Source: Avibacterium volantium_A
Lineage (GTDB): Bacteria > Pseudomonadota > Gammaproteobacteria > Enterobacterales > Pasteurellaceae
Assembly (NCBI RefSeq): GCF_049366555.1
Contig: NZ_JBMMGT010000011.1
Location: forward strand, 1-64,000
Reading direction: 5' to 3'
DNA length: 64,000 bases
Shown here: positions 25,679-34,040 of the stretch, piece by piece
Layout of the letters: each line of letters opens with the position of its first letter
How positions within the stretch are numbered: position 1 is the first letter of the stretch
Position numbers and translations under genes: made by a program
Notes under the pieces: model-generated
Database searches by the model: none
What the model saw: the letters and a program-made list of their open reading frames with translations, nothing else
What the model was told of the DNA's origin: nothing

Positions 25679-26317
25679 ATGAATATTGAGATTATTCCTG
25701 TTACCGCGTTCCAACAAAATTGTTCAATCATTTGGGACGATGAAAAAAATGCCGCTATTATTGACCCAGGTGGCGAGGCAGAAAAGCTAATTAAACGCAT
25801 TGAAGAATTAGGCTTAAATTTAAAATTAATTTTGCTTACTCACGGACACTTAGATCATATCAGTGCGGCAGAAAAGCTGAAAAATCACTTTAATGTAGAA
25901 ATTTGGGGCTCACACGAAGCGGATCGCTATTGGTTTGAAGGCTTGCCACAACAGGCAGAACGCTTTGGAATGCTATTTAAAACCAATGCCTTTTTGCCTG
26001 ATCGCTGGTTAAATGAAGAAGGGGAGGTCATCAAGGTGGGCGATTTTAATTTTGAAGTGTTACATTTACCGGGGCATACACCGGGGCATATAGGCTTTAT
26101 TGAACATAACAAAAACATTGCATTTACTGGTGATGTACTCTTTCAAAACAGCATTGGACGCACAGATTTCCCCGGCGGCGATCATCAAACCTTGCTGAAC
26201 TCAATTAAAGAAAAACTTTATCCGTTACCTGACGAAATGATCATCATTGCAGGCCACGGAAATTACACGACCATTGGCAAGGAAAAGAAAAGCAATCCGT
26301 TTTTGCAGGGAATGTAG
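25679..26317 (+). CDS. gloC: Metallo-beta-lactamase fold hydrolase, glyoxalase II-like (YcbL/GloC)
   Basis: A 212-residue cytoplasmic hydrolase. The metal-binding motif THGHLDHISAAE (H-x-H-x-D-H) is complete; further ligands are in LPGHTPGHIGF, FTGDVLFQ and IIAGHGNYTTIG. YcbL-type type II glyoxalases hydrolyse S-lactoylglutathione to D-lactate and glutathione. Length matches YcbL (about 215), shorter than GloB. The order ycbB-ycbK-ycbL is conserved across gamma-proteobacteria. An AAGGA site lies eight bases before the ATG. Confidence 0.93.
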   Translation: MNIEIIPVTAFQQNCSIIWDDEKNAAIIDPGGEAEKLIKRIEELGLNLKLILLTHGHLDHISAAEKLKNHFNVEIWGSHEADRYWFEGLPQQAERFGMLFKTNAFLPDRWLNEEGEVIKVGDFNFEVLHLPGHTPGHIGFIEHNKNIAFTGDVLFQNSIGRTDFPGGDHQTLLNSIKEKLYPLPDEMIIIAGHGNYTTIGKEKKSNPFLQGM

Positions 26318-26332
26318 CTTTATCAAAGCAAA

Positions 26333-26362
26333 AAATTTAGGCATTAAAGAATGCCTAAATTT
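26333..26362. terminator. Bidirectional terminator between gloC and the Slam gene
   Basis: Thirteen-base perfect stem AAATTTAGGCATT (26333-26345) and AATGCCTAAATTT (26350-26362), loop AAAG, with T-rich tails on both strands. It sits in the 56-bp gap between convergent genes. Confidence 0.88.
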
Positions 26363-26373
26363 TTGTATCAATA

Positions 26374-27792
26374 TCAGAAACTCTTATCGAACAACAAATT
26401 AATATTTTTACTTTGGTAGGAATACAGGGAAGAAATATTACTTATTTGTTTCTTCCAACTAAATTGTAATTTAGGAGTGATTCCCCATAAATGCCAATCT
26501 CGCTTCCATAGCATTAATTGGGATTGGTAAATTTTATCAGAGCGTATTTTCCCTAAGGGCAATATGCCACCTAATTTGGCTTCCGCTTTGTATTGGCGTT
26601 GCGCAAAAGAAAAAGATAAGCGTGAAGAGATACCTTTTCCCCATTCTTGCCCCCAGCCTAAACGCAGCGTTTTTATATCTGAACTATATTGACGAACCCG
26701 CGTCTTTTCACGATTAAAATCAATACCCGTATAAAAATATTGGCGAGCATTGCGCAGCCATAATGCCGTAATAGAAGCAAGCTGATTAAAACCATTTGAA
26801 CTGGGTTGTGAAAAATAACGTTGCTTACTATATTCAAGTGCTGTAGAAATCTGCCAATTTGGAGAAAGCCAACGAGAAAGTTCAGTGCGTAATCCCTGTT
26901 CCCATTGATAGCGGTGTTTCCCTACCCAGCGGCGACCATAAAAAGGCAAAATTTTCCAATTTTGCACCGCACTTTTATTCATATAGCCTAAATAAGTGCG
27001 GTTTAAAATATCGTTATAATCTTTATTATCCCAATAATATTTTCCCCATAATGTATTTTCAAAATAAATATAATGATTAGAAAATAAATTATATTCTTTA
27101 GAAAGATTAAAGTGATAAGCGATGCCGTGCGCAGATTGTGGTAACATTTCTTTTGATTTTATAAAACCTGTATTTTCTATTTCTTGAGTGCGAGATGTAT
27201 TATTAACATTAGGATCACGCAAATAATTGAAACTCAAGTTACTTTGCCAGTCAGAATGTTGTTCAATTGCATTCAAATACTGGTCAAGTAAATGTGCAAT
27301 AGTCGCTGGTAAATTTGGTTCAGCTTTGGCTTTCTCAAACTGTTCTTTGGCAGCAGTTAATTGCTGATCGGCAAATAGGGTTGTCGCAAGTTCAATTCTT
27401 ACAGGGTTTAAATCAGGATTTATGGCAAGAATTTGACGAAAATAAGAAATAGCCGTGGCATAATGCTGTTGTAATTTTTCTGAAACACCTTTGGCGAATA
27501 AAACTAAAATATCATCTTTTTGTTCAAATTGCTGATAAATAGGTAACAAGGTTTCGATTGAAGCATTATTTTGTTGCAATATTGCTAAATTTAATAAATG
27601 TTCTGCCAGGTTTTTATCTTGTTTAATTTGTTCAATTGGCACTTTAATTTTTTCAGATTTTGTTGGCTGAATAAATGGCATTGATTTTACTGGCTTTTCA
27701 GGTTTCGCAACATATTGATGTTGTTCTGGCTGAAAAGTATTTTCGGCTAAAATTGGAAAAGGTAATAAGCTAATTAAAAATAGTTTTTTCAT
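26374..27792 (-). CDS. Surface lipoprotein assembly modifier (Slam, DUF560)
   Basis: A 472-residue outer-membrane protein. A signal peptide spans residues 1-16 (ending PILA). A TPR-like periplasmic domain covers about residues 50-180 (SYFRQILAINPDLNPVRIEL, TLFADQQLTAAKEQFEKA). The C-terminal half is the DUF560 beta-barrel with alternating aromatic strands, ending in Phe (NLLFDKSF), a normal barrel signal. Slam proteins move specific lipoproteins, such as TbpB-type proteins, across the outer membrane to the cell surface. The gene directly upstream encodes a lipoprotein with a TbpB-type barrel, the expected client. A hairpin in the 55-bp gap may lower Slam expression relative to the client. Only a weak ribosome site is visible. 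Confidence 0.9.
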   Translation of the reverse strand: MKKLFLISLLPFPILAENTFQPEQHQYVAKPEKPVKSMPFIQPTKSEKIKVPIEQIKQDKNLAEHLLNLAILQQNNASIETLLPIYQQFEQKDDILVLFAKGVSEKLQQHYATAISYFRQILAINPDLNPVRIELATTLFADQQLTAAKEQFEKAKAEPNLPATIAHLLDQYLNAIEQHSDWQSNLSFNYLRDPNVNNTSRTQEIENTGFIKSKEMLPQSAHGIAYHFNLSKEYNLFSNHYIYFENTLWGKYYWDNKDYNDILNRTYLGYMNKSAVQNWKILPFYGRRWVGKHRYQWEQGLRTELSRWLSPNWQISTALEYSKQRYFSQPSSNGFNQLASITALWLRNARQYFYTGIDFNREKTRVRQYSSDIKTLRLGWGQEWGKGISSRLSFSFAQRQYKAEAKLGGILPLGKIRSDKIYQSQLMLWKRDWHLWGITPKLQFSWKKQISNISSLYSYQSKNINLLFDKSF

Positions 27793-27817
27793 TGTGAGAA
27801 ACTCGAAAATAAAGGAA

Positions 27818-27839
27818 AAGCCACTGCAAGCAGTGGCTT
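27818..27839 (-). terminator. Hairpin between surface lipoprotein and Slam genes (possible attenuator)
   Basis: Arms AAGCCACTGC (27818-27827) and GCAGTGGCTT (27830-27839) are perfect complements, followed on the minus strand by TTCCTTTATTTT. Placed between two genes that belong together, it probably acts as a partial terminator that keeps the translocator at lower level than its substrate. Confidence 0.65.
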
Positions 27840-27847
27840 GATTGAGA

Positions 27848-29310
27848 TTAACGTTCGCCAGCGAATACGGCGCTTATCGTTGGGTATGCAGAGTAGCTAT
27901 GATTTCCGACCTGAACTTTTCCAGCTACTTGTGTTGCATCTTTACCCATAAATTTTCCTTGGTAGTAGCCTTCATATTTTATATTGATTAATCCAATATT
28001 ATTTAAATAATCAGGGTCAGGTTGATTCATAGTAAAGTGTGCGTTGCCATTAAATTCTAAAATACCATTGTCTGTAGTAATTTTTGTATTTTCTAAATAA
28101 ATATTTCTATCTTGTGTAGAATAAGTTATGTCATCATTAATACTAACTTTTCCATTGACTTGTTTATTAATAAAATCAGCAGTGAGAGTAAAAGTGCTTT
28201 CACTATTGCGAGAATTATTAAGAGTAATTAACGCTTTTCCGCTATATTTAGCCGTTCCTTGAACTCGTTGTAAATCTTCTAAGGCTGTCATTCGAGTTGG
28301 GTTACCTCCATAAGCGATTTGATATAGCTCGCCATTTTTGTAAGTAACGGAATAACCTGCATCTTCTAAATTATAGTTATAATTTTTATAAACATTGAGT
28401 TCTGGCTGATTAGTTGTATAATCTTGAATCATTTCTACATAACTCGTAATGTTTTCACTGCGAGTACCATCTGCCGTGATATTGCCATAAACCTTGTTAT
28501 TATCTTGTAGTGATGTATCACCATAATAATTTGGGCTGCCCGTTATAATGATACGTTTATCCACAAATCTTCCATTTTCTTCCTCCCGAGCTTTGCGTGC
28601 TTGTTCTTGCTGTTCAAGATCAGAATTAGTCGCATAAGTGCCTTTAGTGAGTTGATTATATTGCGCTTCTAAATGTCGGTTTTTATCTTTGAGATGAGAA
28701 ATTTCTTGTTCTTTTTCGTTGATTTTTTGTTCGGCTTCATTGCGCTCTTGTTCTAATTGATTACGGTGTTCATAAACATTTTGTAACTCGTTATTGGCTG
28801 ATTCAAGGAGCATATTGGCATAGTCGGCATCAGCCTGAGCATTTTTCAATTGATTTTGAGCTTCAGTCAGTTTTAGAGATAATTCTTGCAATCTATTTTG
28901 ATCGATAACAGATCGCTCTTTCAGTTTATTTAGCGATTTTTCAGTCGCTTGTAACTCTTTTTCTAATTTTTCTTTCTGACTATTGGCAAGGGAAAGTTGC
29001 TTTCGGCTTGTTGCAGCTTTTCTTTGGCTAAGGTTTCTTGTTGAGAAAGTTGGTTAATTTTCTCATTTGTTTGACTAAATTTCTCTTTTTCCGCTTCTAG
29101 TTGTTTTTGTTTTTCTGAAATTTCATTAATTTGTTCCTGATGTTTCTTTATCGTTTGCTGTAAATTTTCAATGGTTTTTTCTTGAGTTGTTGGGGATTGG
29201 TCTTGTGCGGTATCTTCTGATGAACTTGAACCACCACTAGATGACCCACAAGCCACCGCACCTAATGAAATTAATAATGCCAATGCCGTTGTTTTAAATT
29301 TAGGTTGCAT
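27848..29310 (-). pseudogene. Slam-linked surface lipoprotein: coiled coil plus TbpB-type barrel, frameshifted
   Basis: The gene starts at 29310 with a lipoprotein signal (ISLGAVACGSS, lipid on Cys21) and a Gly/Ser/Asp-rich tether. A long charged coiled coil rich in Gln/Glu/Lys heptads follows. The frame breaks near 29001-29003: GAAAGCAACTTTCC reads out to a stop at 28963, while one more A would give Glu-Lys-Gln-Leu-Ser and rejoin the coil (LANSQKEKLEKELQATEKSL). The repaired protein would be about 487 residues: coil to about residue 215, then a beta domain ending in a TbpB/Lipoprotein-barrel signature (YQGKFMGKDATQVAGKVQVG, then ISAVFAGER). It is the likely substrate of the adjacent Slam. 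The ligand is unknown; there is no clear match to TbpB lobes, so an adhesin or complement-binding role is possible. A sequencing error would make it intact. Confidence 0.8.
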
Positions 29311-29409
29311 AAAAAATTCCTCTATAAAAGATTATTAAGTTAAATAAGGGAGTTTATTTTTAGGAAAAACAGGATTTTTTTCTAAAAAACAGCAAAACTT
29401 TCTTAGTTT

Positions 29410-29424
29410 AAAAAAAAAAAAAAA
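29410..29424. repeat. A15 homopolymer upstream of the surface lipoprotein gene
   Basis: Fifteen consecutive A (T on the lipoprotein coding strand), 100 bp upstream of the lipoprotein ATG. Such tracts are unstable by slippage and in this family often set promoter strength of surface proteins. No confident -10/-35 pair was recognised, so the position relative to the promoter is unproven. The surrounding 263-bp gap holds nothing else except the usp terminator and one uptake signal near 29514. Confidence 0.8.
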
Positions 29425-29535
29425 CAAGAGGTTAGCGATCTTTTAGCAAAAAATTTGATCTTTATTAAGATTTAAGTAAAAAAAGAAGAAAAGAAAAATT
29501 CGGCAAAAAACAACCGCACTTTTATAGAAAGAAAA

Positions 29536-29557
29536 AAAGCGGAAATAACTCCGCTTT
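29536..29557 (-). terminator. Terminator of the universal stress protein gene
   Basis: Arms AAAGCGGA (29536-29543) and TCCGCTTT (29550-29557), six-base loop, then a run of seven T on the minus strand counting the stem end. It begins 17 bases after the usp stop. Confidence 0.8.
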
Positions 29558-29573
29558 CTTGATTGAGTTGAGC

Positions 29574-29999
29574 TTATTTCAAAACCAAAATCGGTTTTTT
29601 GCCATAGCGTGCCACTTTTACTGTGTTGCTACTTAAGCCTTTGGCATTCGGTTTGCTGCTGGCGAGCATTATGATGAGATCCACTTCTTTTTCATTGGCG
29701 ATGCGGTTGATTTCTTCATAAATTGTGCCGTGGGCAACGATATGTTGCACTTTTGCTCCTTCAGGGAAATGGGCTTTAGTGAAATCGTGCAGGGTTTTAT
29801 TGGCTTCTTCAATCACCGATTTATCAAAGTTTTTCGGCAAGAATGCGGAGATAAAGCTGTCATCAATGGGTTCGATAATGGTTGCGACACGGTAAATGGC
29901 GTTAGGATTGTGATTGGTGAGCTGAAGGGCGGTGTCCACCACATATTTTGCGCTTTTCAGATTGCTTAGATCAATGGCAATAAGCAGTTTGTTGTACAT
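29574..29999 (-). CDS. Universal stress protein family, probably TRAP-linked
   Basis: A 141-residue single UspA domain. It opens with KLLIAIDLSNLKSAKYVVDT, the usual nucleotide-binding beta strand and Asp, has the VAHGTIYEEINRIANEKEVDLIIML segment and ends with LSSNTVKVARYGKKPILVLK, a variant of the G-x2-G-x9-G(S/T) ATP motif in which the second Gly is Ser/Asn. ATP binding is therefore uncertain. Usp proteins encoded next to TRAP transporters, such as TeaD beside TeaABC, modulate transport, and a TAXI-type TRAP system lies directly upstream on the same strand. A 265-bp mobile element and a terminator now separate it from those genes. Confidence 0.85.
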   Translation of the reverse strand: MYNKLLIAIDLSNLKSAKYVVDTALQLTNHNPNAIYRVATIIEPIDDSFISAFLPKNFDKSVIEEANKTLHDFTKAHFPEGAKVQHIVAHGTIYEEINRIANEKEVDLIIMLASSKPNAKGLSSNTVKVARYGKKPILVLK

Positions 30000-30061
30000 A
30001 ATAAGATCCTTTTATTGGGTTGCGGTTTGTGCGTTTTATATTTTGCTAATTTCATAAAATT

Positions 30062-30359
30062 TTGACCGCACTTTAGGGTCTGTTGATAACTCATTTTGCA
30101 TTTGAGCTGGTGACTATTTTTTGTGAGAACAAGGCGAACGGGGTGAAGTTTAGCCATTCTAGACGAACCACGTTCAACACAGTTATCACAAAAAATAGCC
30201 CCAGCCCTTCGGGTTAGCTTTAAAATTTGCGTACTCTTTGTTGCAGTTCTCACCAAGAGAACCACTCTTGGTTTTAAACTGCGCCGCGATTACGCTAATT
30301 TTAAACGATAACTCAAATGCAAAATGAGTTATCAACAGACCATAACAAAGTGCGGTCAA
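30062..30359 (-). terminator. Uptake-signal dyad terminator split by a mobile element
   Basis: TTGACCGCACTTT (30062-30074) and AAAGTGCGGTCAA (30347-30359) are perfect 13-base complements with AT-rich flanks, the standard uptake-signal terminator of this family. The loop is now 272 bases because the MITE-like element occupies it. Before insertion the loop would have been only about five to seven bases. It lies just after the TRAP permease stop codon. Confidence 0.7.
30077..30341. mobile_element. MITE-like element, long form (copy A)
   Basis: A 265-bp non-coding element with perfect 30-base terminal inverted repeats at 30077-30106 and 30312-30341, starting GGTCTGTTGATAACTC. An inner stretch (about 30107-30205) aligns over roughly 95 bases with the interior of the element at 62952-63112 read on the other strand, so both belong to one family. 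Copy A carries about 100 extra bases (30206-30311) before its right repeat, themselves containing a short hairpin (CCAAGAGAACCACTCTTGG). No transposase is encoded. Flanks TTTA on the left and ATAA on the right could represent a TA target, which is tentative. A spurious frame crosses it. Confidence 0.82.
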
Positions 30360-30363
30360 TTTT

Positions 30364-33000
30364 TTATTGTTTTTTCGCTCTACGGCGTTGATTAAATCCA
30401 ACAAGGAGAATAATCAATAAGCCTGGAATGAACATCCATTCTTTGGCAGTAGCCACTTTTGGTAAAGAAATATCGAGTAGGGTTTGATCCCAATTTAAGC
30501 CTGCTTTGGCGGCAGGGGAATCAATTTCAACCATATCAATAATGACTTTTGGTGTCGCTTTGCCATCAATTTCAATGCTTTCGCCTGTATTGAGCAAGGT
30601 TAAGCCGAGTTTATTTAGGCGCTCTTCACCGGTTTTTCCTTCTGGCACGCTGAGTTCAGAATAGAACTCAATTTGTTTTCCATAAGGATTGGTGCCAGCC
30701 ACTTTGAGGGTAATTTTTTCATCAACTGGCACTTTTTCCAACTCTTGTGCCAAATGCACTGGCTCAATGTGATAAGAGGTTGGCGAAATATATTCCATAA
30801 AGAAACCAGGGCGGAAAATAATAAATGCCGCAAAAATAAGGGCAACAGTTTCCCACACTTTGTTCTTCGTGATGAAATAATTCATTGTGGCGGAAGTAAA
30901 GGCGAGTATAGCAATGGTGGATACCACCGCAACCAGTATGCCTTTTGCCCAGCCCACATCAATTAATAACAGATCCGTATTAAAGATGAACAAGAATGGC
31001 AAGATCGCTGTTCTTAGGCTGTAAAAGAATGCCACTAAACCTGTTTTGATTGGGCTACCACCTGATACTGCCGCAGCAGCGAAAGAAGCCAGACCCACAG
31101 GTGGGGTTACGTCAGCCATAATCCCGAAATAGAACACGAATAAATGCACGGCAATCAGCGGTACGATTAAGCCATTTTGTTTACCCACTTCTACAATCAC
31201 TAATGCCATTAAAGATGACACCACGATATAGTTAGCCGTGGTTGGCAAGCCCATTCCTAGTATTAAGCTGAATATTGCCACAAGGATAAGCATAAGCAAG
31301 ATGTTACCCATTGAGAGCATTTCGATAATGCCAGAGAGCTGTACGCCAAAACCAGTGAGTGAAACAACACCGACAATAATTCCCGCAGTTGCGGTAGCGA
31401 TACCAATCCCAATCATATTACGCGCGCCCGTTTCTAAACCATCAACAAGGGCATCAACACCTTGTTTAAACAGATCTTTCGTGATCGGTTTGTTACGGAA
31501 GAAGTTTAGTAACGGATGCTGAGTGACTAAAATGATCATCAAGGTAACTGTTCCCCAGAAAGCAGATAGCCCTGGTGAAAGCATTTCGACCATTAAACAC
31601 CAAATTAGCACCACAACAGGAATTAAATAATGCAAGCCTGCATTTACCGTTGGTTTGGCGGACGGCAGTTTTACCACAGGGGAATTAGGATCATCAATTT
31701 CTAAATCAGGGAATTGTGCCACACGGCGAATTAAGGCGAGATAAATCAACGCCAATAACACCGCAACGATTAAGAAACTATGATCAGGTGCAACGGTTTT
31801 CAACCAGCCTAAACCAAATTCCACGCCAATTACTAAACCGATCACTACTAAAATGGTGCTGACCAATTTTAACAAGGTCACTAAAAACGGATTTGGTGGA
31901 TCGGTTCTTGGCAAGCCGTGCAAGTTCATTTTTAATGCTTCTAAATGCACGATATAAACCAATGCAATATAAGAAATCAGTGCAGGCAGTGCAGCATAGG
32001 TGATGAGCTGGCTATATGGCATATTGACATATTCGATCATCAAGAAAGCTGCAGCCCCCATTACTGGCGGCATAATTTGTCCATTTACCGATGAAGCCAC
32101 TTCTACCGCGCCTGCTTTTTCTGCTGAAAAGCCCACGCGTTTCATCATTGGAATGGTAAATGTTCCGGTTGTCACTACGTTAGCGATAGATGAACCTGAA
32201 ATTAGCCCCGTTAAGCCTGATGACACCACAGCCGCTTTCGCCGGCCCACCACGCAGATGTCCAAGATAAGCAAAAGCGGTTTTAATGAAATAGTTACCCG
32301 CGCCCGCTTTATCAAGCAATGCACCAAATAACACAAAAAGGAACACATATTTGGTAGAAACCCCTAATGCCACACCAAACACGCCCTCAGTAGTTACCCA
32401 TTGTTGGTTCACCATTTGTGAAAGTGACCCTGAACGGTGGCTGATGATCCAATCTGTTGGCAAGAATTGCCCGAAGTAGTTATAAGCTAAAAACACACTG
32501 GCGATAATTACCAAAGGCAAGCCAAGGCTACGGCGACAGGCTTCTAACAGCAATAACACGCCTAGACAGCCAGCAATAATATCTTGCGTATTAGGTGCGC
32601 CGAAACGTGTGACTAAACCTTCATAAAAGAAAATGTAATAGGCGCCTAAAAATGCCCCAAGGGTGGCAAAAAACCAATCTAACAACGGGATACGATGTTT
32701 TGGCGATGTCGCAAAAGCAGGGAACGATAAATAGGCCAAGAACAATGCAAAGGCAAGGTGGATCGAACGCGCTTTAGTGTCATCGATCACCACATTAATA
32801 TCTAGCCCCCAATTGCGAACGACTTCTTGTAGCCAAAATGGCACAGGGGAGGTGTAATAAAGTTGAAAAACCGACCATAAAATCGCGGTAATTACAATGA
32901 GTTTTCTGCTTGCGCCCGTAGGATTTCGTCCACCTGAATCATTGGAGGCTACCATATCTTGCAGATCATCGTAATCCATTTTTTTTGTGGATTCGGACAT
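30364..33000 (-). CDS. TRAP transporter fused permease (TAXI type)
   Basis: An 878-residue inner-membrane protein combining the small (DctQ) and large (DctM) TRAP subunits, as in TAXI-type systems. The large-subunit signatures are visible: VEVASSVNGQIMPPVMGAAAF, LGMGLPTTANYIVVSSLMA and ADVTPPVGLASFAAAAVSGG. A hydrophilic tail of about 100 residues (YHIEPVHLAQELEKVPVDEK onward, a PDZ-like segment with VEIDSPAAKAGLNWD) precedes a last membrane helix. It would import an organic acid or amino acid with Na+ using the binding protein at 33078. The two are separated by a hairpin that probably tunes their ratio. Confidence 0.93.
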   Translation of the reverse strand: MSESTKKMDYDDLQDMVASNDSGGRNPTGASRKLIVITAILWSVFQLYYTSPVPFWLQEVVRNWGLDINVVIDDTKARSIHLAFALFLAYLSFPAFATSPKHRIPLLDWFFATLGAFLGAYYIFFYEGLVTRFGAPNTQDIIAGCLGVLLLLEACRRSLGLPLVIIASVFLAYNYFGQFLPTDWIISHRSGSLSQMVNQQWVTTEGVFGVALGVSTKYVFLFVLFGALLDKAGAGNYFIKTAFAYLGHLRGGPAKAAVVSSGLTGLISGSSIANVVTTGTFTIPMMKRVGFSAEKAGAVEVASSVNGQIMPPVMGAAAFLMIEYVNMPYSQLITYAALPALISYIALVYIVHLEALKMNLHGLPRTDPPNPFLVTLLKLVSTILVVIGLVIGVEFGLGWLKTVAPDHSFLIVAVLLALIYLALIRRVAQFPDLEIDDPNSPVVKLPSAKPTVNAGLHYLIPVVVLIWCLMVEMLSPGLSAFWGTVTLMIILVTQHPLLNFFRNKPITKDLFKQGVDALVDGLETGARNMIGIGIATATAGIIVGVVSLTGFGVQLSGIIEMLSMGNILLMLILVAIFSLILGMGLPTTANYIVVSSLMALVIVEVGKQNGLIVPLIAVHLFVFYFGIMADVTPPVGLASFAAAAVSGGSPIKTGLVAFFYSLRTAILPFLFIFNTDLLLIDVGWAKGILVAVVSTIAILAFTSATMNYFITKNKVWETVALIFAAFIIFRPGFFMEYISPTSYHIEPVHLAQELEKVPVDEKITLKVAGTNPYGKQIEFYSELSVPEGKTGEERLNKLGLTLLNTGESIEIDGKATPKVIIDMVEIDSPAAKAGLNWDQTLLDISLPKVATAKEWMFIPGLLIILLVGFNQRRRAKKQ

Positions 33001-33040
33001 AAAATCTCCCGAAAATTTTTAAATGAATGAAAACGGAAAA

Positions 33041-33060
33041 AGGCAGGGCTAAGCCTGCCT
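33041..33060 (-). terminator. Attenuator-like hairpin between TRAP binding protein and permease
   Basis: Arms AGGCAGG (33041-33047) and CCTGCCT (33054-33060), loop of six, followed on the minus strand by TTTTTCCGTTTTC. Placed after the binding-protein gene it would lower permease expression, a common arrangement in binding-protein transport operons. Confidence 0.65.
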
Positions 33061-33077
33061 AAATAATAAAGATGAGA

Positions 33078-34040
33078 TTATTGTAACCAACCGCGTTCTT
33101 TGTAGTAACGCACCGCACCTTCGTGTAATGGCGCAGAAAGTGCGTTTTTAATCATATCTTCTTCTTTAAGATTGGCGAACGCAGGGTGTAAACGTTTGAA
33201 ACGATCAAAGTTATCAAACACCGCTTTAACTGCGGCATAAACTTTATCTTCTGGCACATCAGCAGAAGTGACTAGGGTTGCATACACACCGAAACTTTCT
33301 ACTGGATTATCTGTACCACGATATAGCCCACCCGGAATCGTTGCTTTCGCATAGTAAGGGTTTGCTGCCACTAAACGATCAATGGCTTCACCTGTTACAG
33401 GAACAAGATGGGCATTACAAGACGCTGCCGCTTCTTTCAACGCACCATTTGGGTGACCTACGTTATAGGTAATCGCATCAAGATTGTTATCACACATTAC
33501 CGATGCCATTTCTGCAGGTTTTAATTCAGACGCCACTTTAAATTCTTTGTCTGTCCAGCCTTTCGCAGCCAAGATCACATTCATTGTTGCACGCGTACCA
33601 GAACCCGGATCGCCCACATTCACACGTTTACCTTTCAAATCATCAAAAGAATTGATATTTGAATCATCACGCGCCATTAAAGTGAACGGCTCAGGGTGAA
33701 TTGAAAACACTGCACGCAATTTATCATTTTTCTTACCCGCAAAGGAGCTTGTACCGTGGTAAGCGTGATATTGCCAGTCTGATTGTGCAATACCCATTTC
33801 CATTTGATCTGCGGCAATCGCATTTAAGTTTGCCACAGAACCACCTGTTGAAGGCGCGTTACATTTAATATGAGTTTTTGCAGTATCGCGGTTCACTAAT
33901 TGACAGATTGATTGACCAACCACATAGTAAACCCCAGTTTGACCACCAGTCCCGATGGTTACAAACTTATCTTCTGCTTGCACAGAAAAAGAGGTGGCTG
34001 CCACACCCGCGATAAGAGAGAGTTTTAATAATTTCTTCAT
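33078..34040 (-). CDS. TAXI family TRAP transporter solute-binding protein
   Basis: A 320-residue periplasmic binding protein. Signal peptide residues 1-22 end in SVQA. The mature start, FVTIGTGGQTGVYYVVGQSI, is the TAXI hallmark; the domain continues with LNAIAADQMEMGIAQSDWQY, KGKRVNVGDPGSGTRATMNV and the C-terminal helices. Ligands of this family include glutamate and other small acids; nothing visible here fixes the ligand. It is the first gene of the TRAP operon. GGAG lies eight bases before the ATG, and a hairpin occupies the leader at 34072-34102. Confidence 0.93.
   Translation of the reverse strand: MKKLLKLSLIAGVAATSFSVQAEDKFVTIGTGGQTGVYYVVGQSICQLVNRDTAKTHIKCNAPSTGGSVANLNAIAADQMEMGIAQSDWQYHAYHGTSSFAGKKNDKLRAVFSIHPEPFTLMARDDSNINSFDDLKGKRVNVGDPGSGTRATMNVILAAKGWTDKEFKVASELKPAEMASVMCDNNLDAITYNVGHPNGALKEAAASCNAHLVPVTGEAIDRLVAANPYYAKATIPGGLYRGTDNPVESFGVYATLVTSADVPEDKVYAAVKAVFDNFDRFKRLHPAFANLKEEDMIKNALSAPLHEGAVRYYKERGWLQ

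Noticed and set aside
29966..30265. A 99-codon frame across MITE-like copy A
   Set aside because: It is made of inverted-repeat sequence and uptake-signal flanks, has no ribosome site and no recognisable domain; shadow frames over such repeats are often annotated by mistake.
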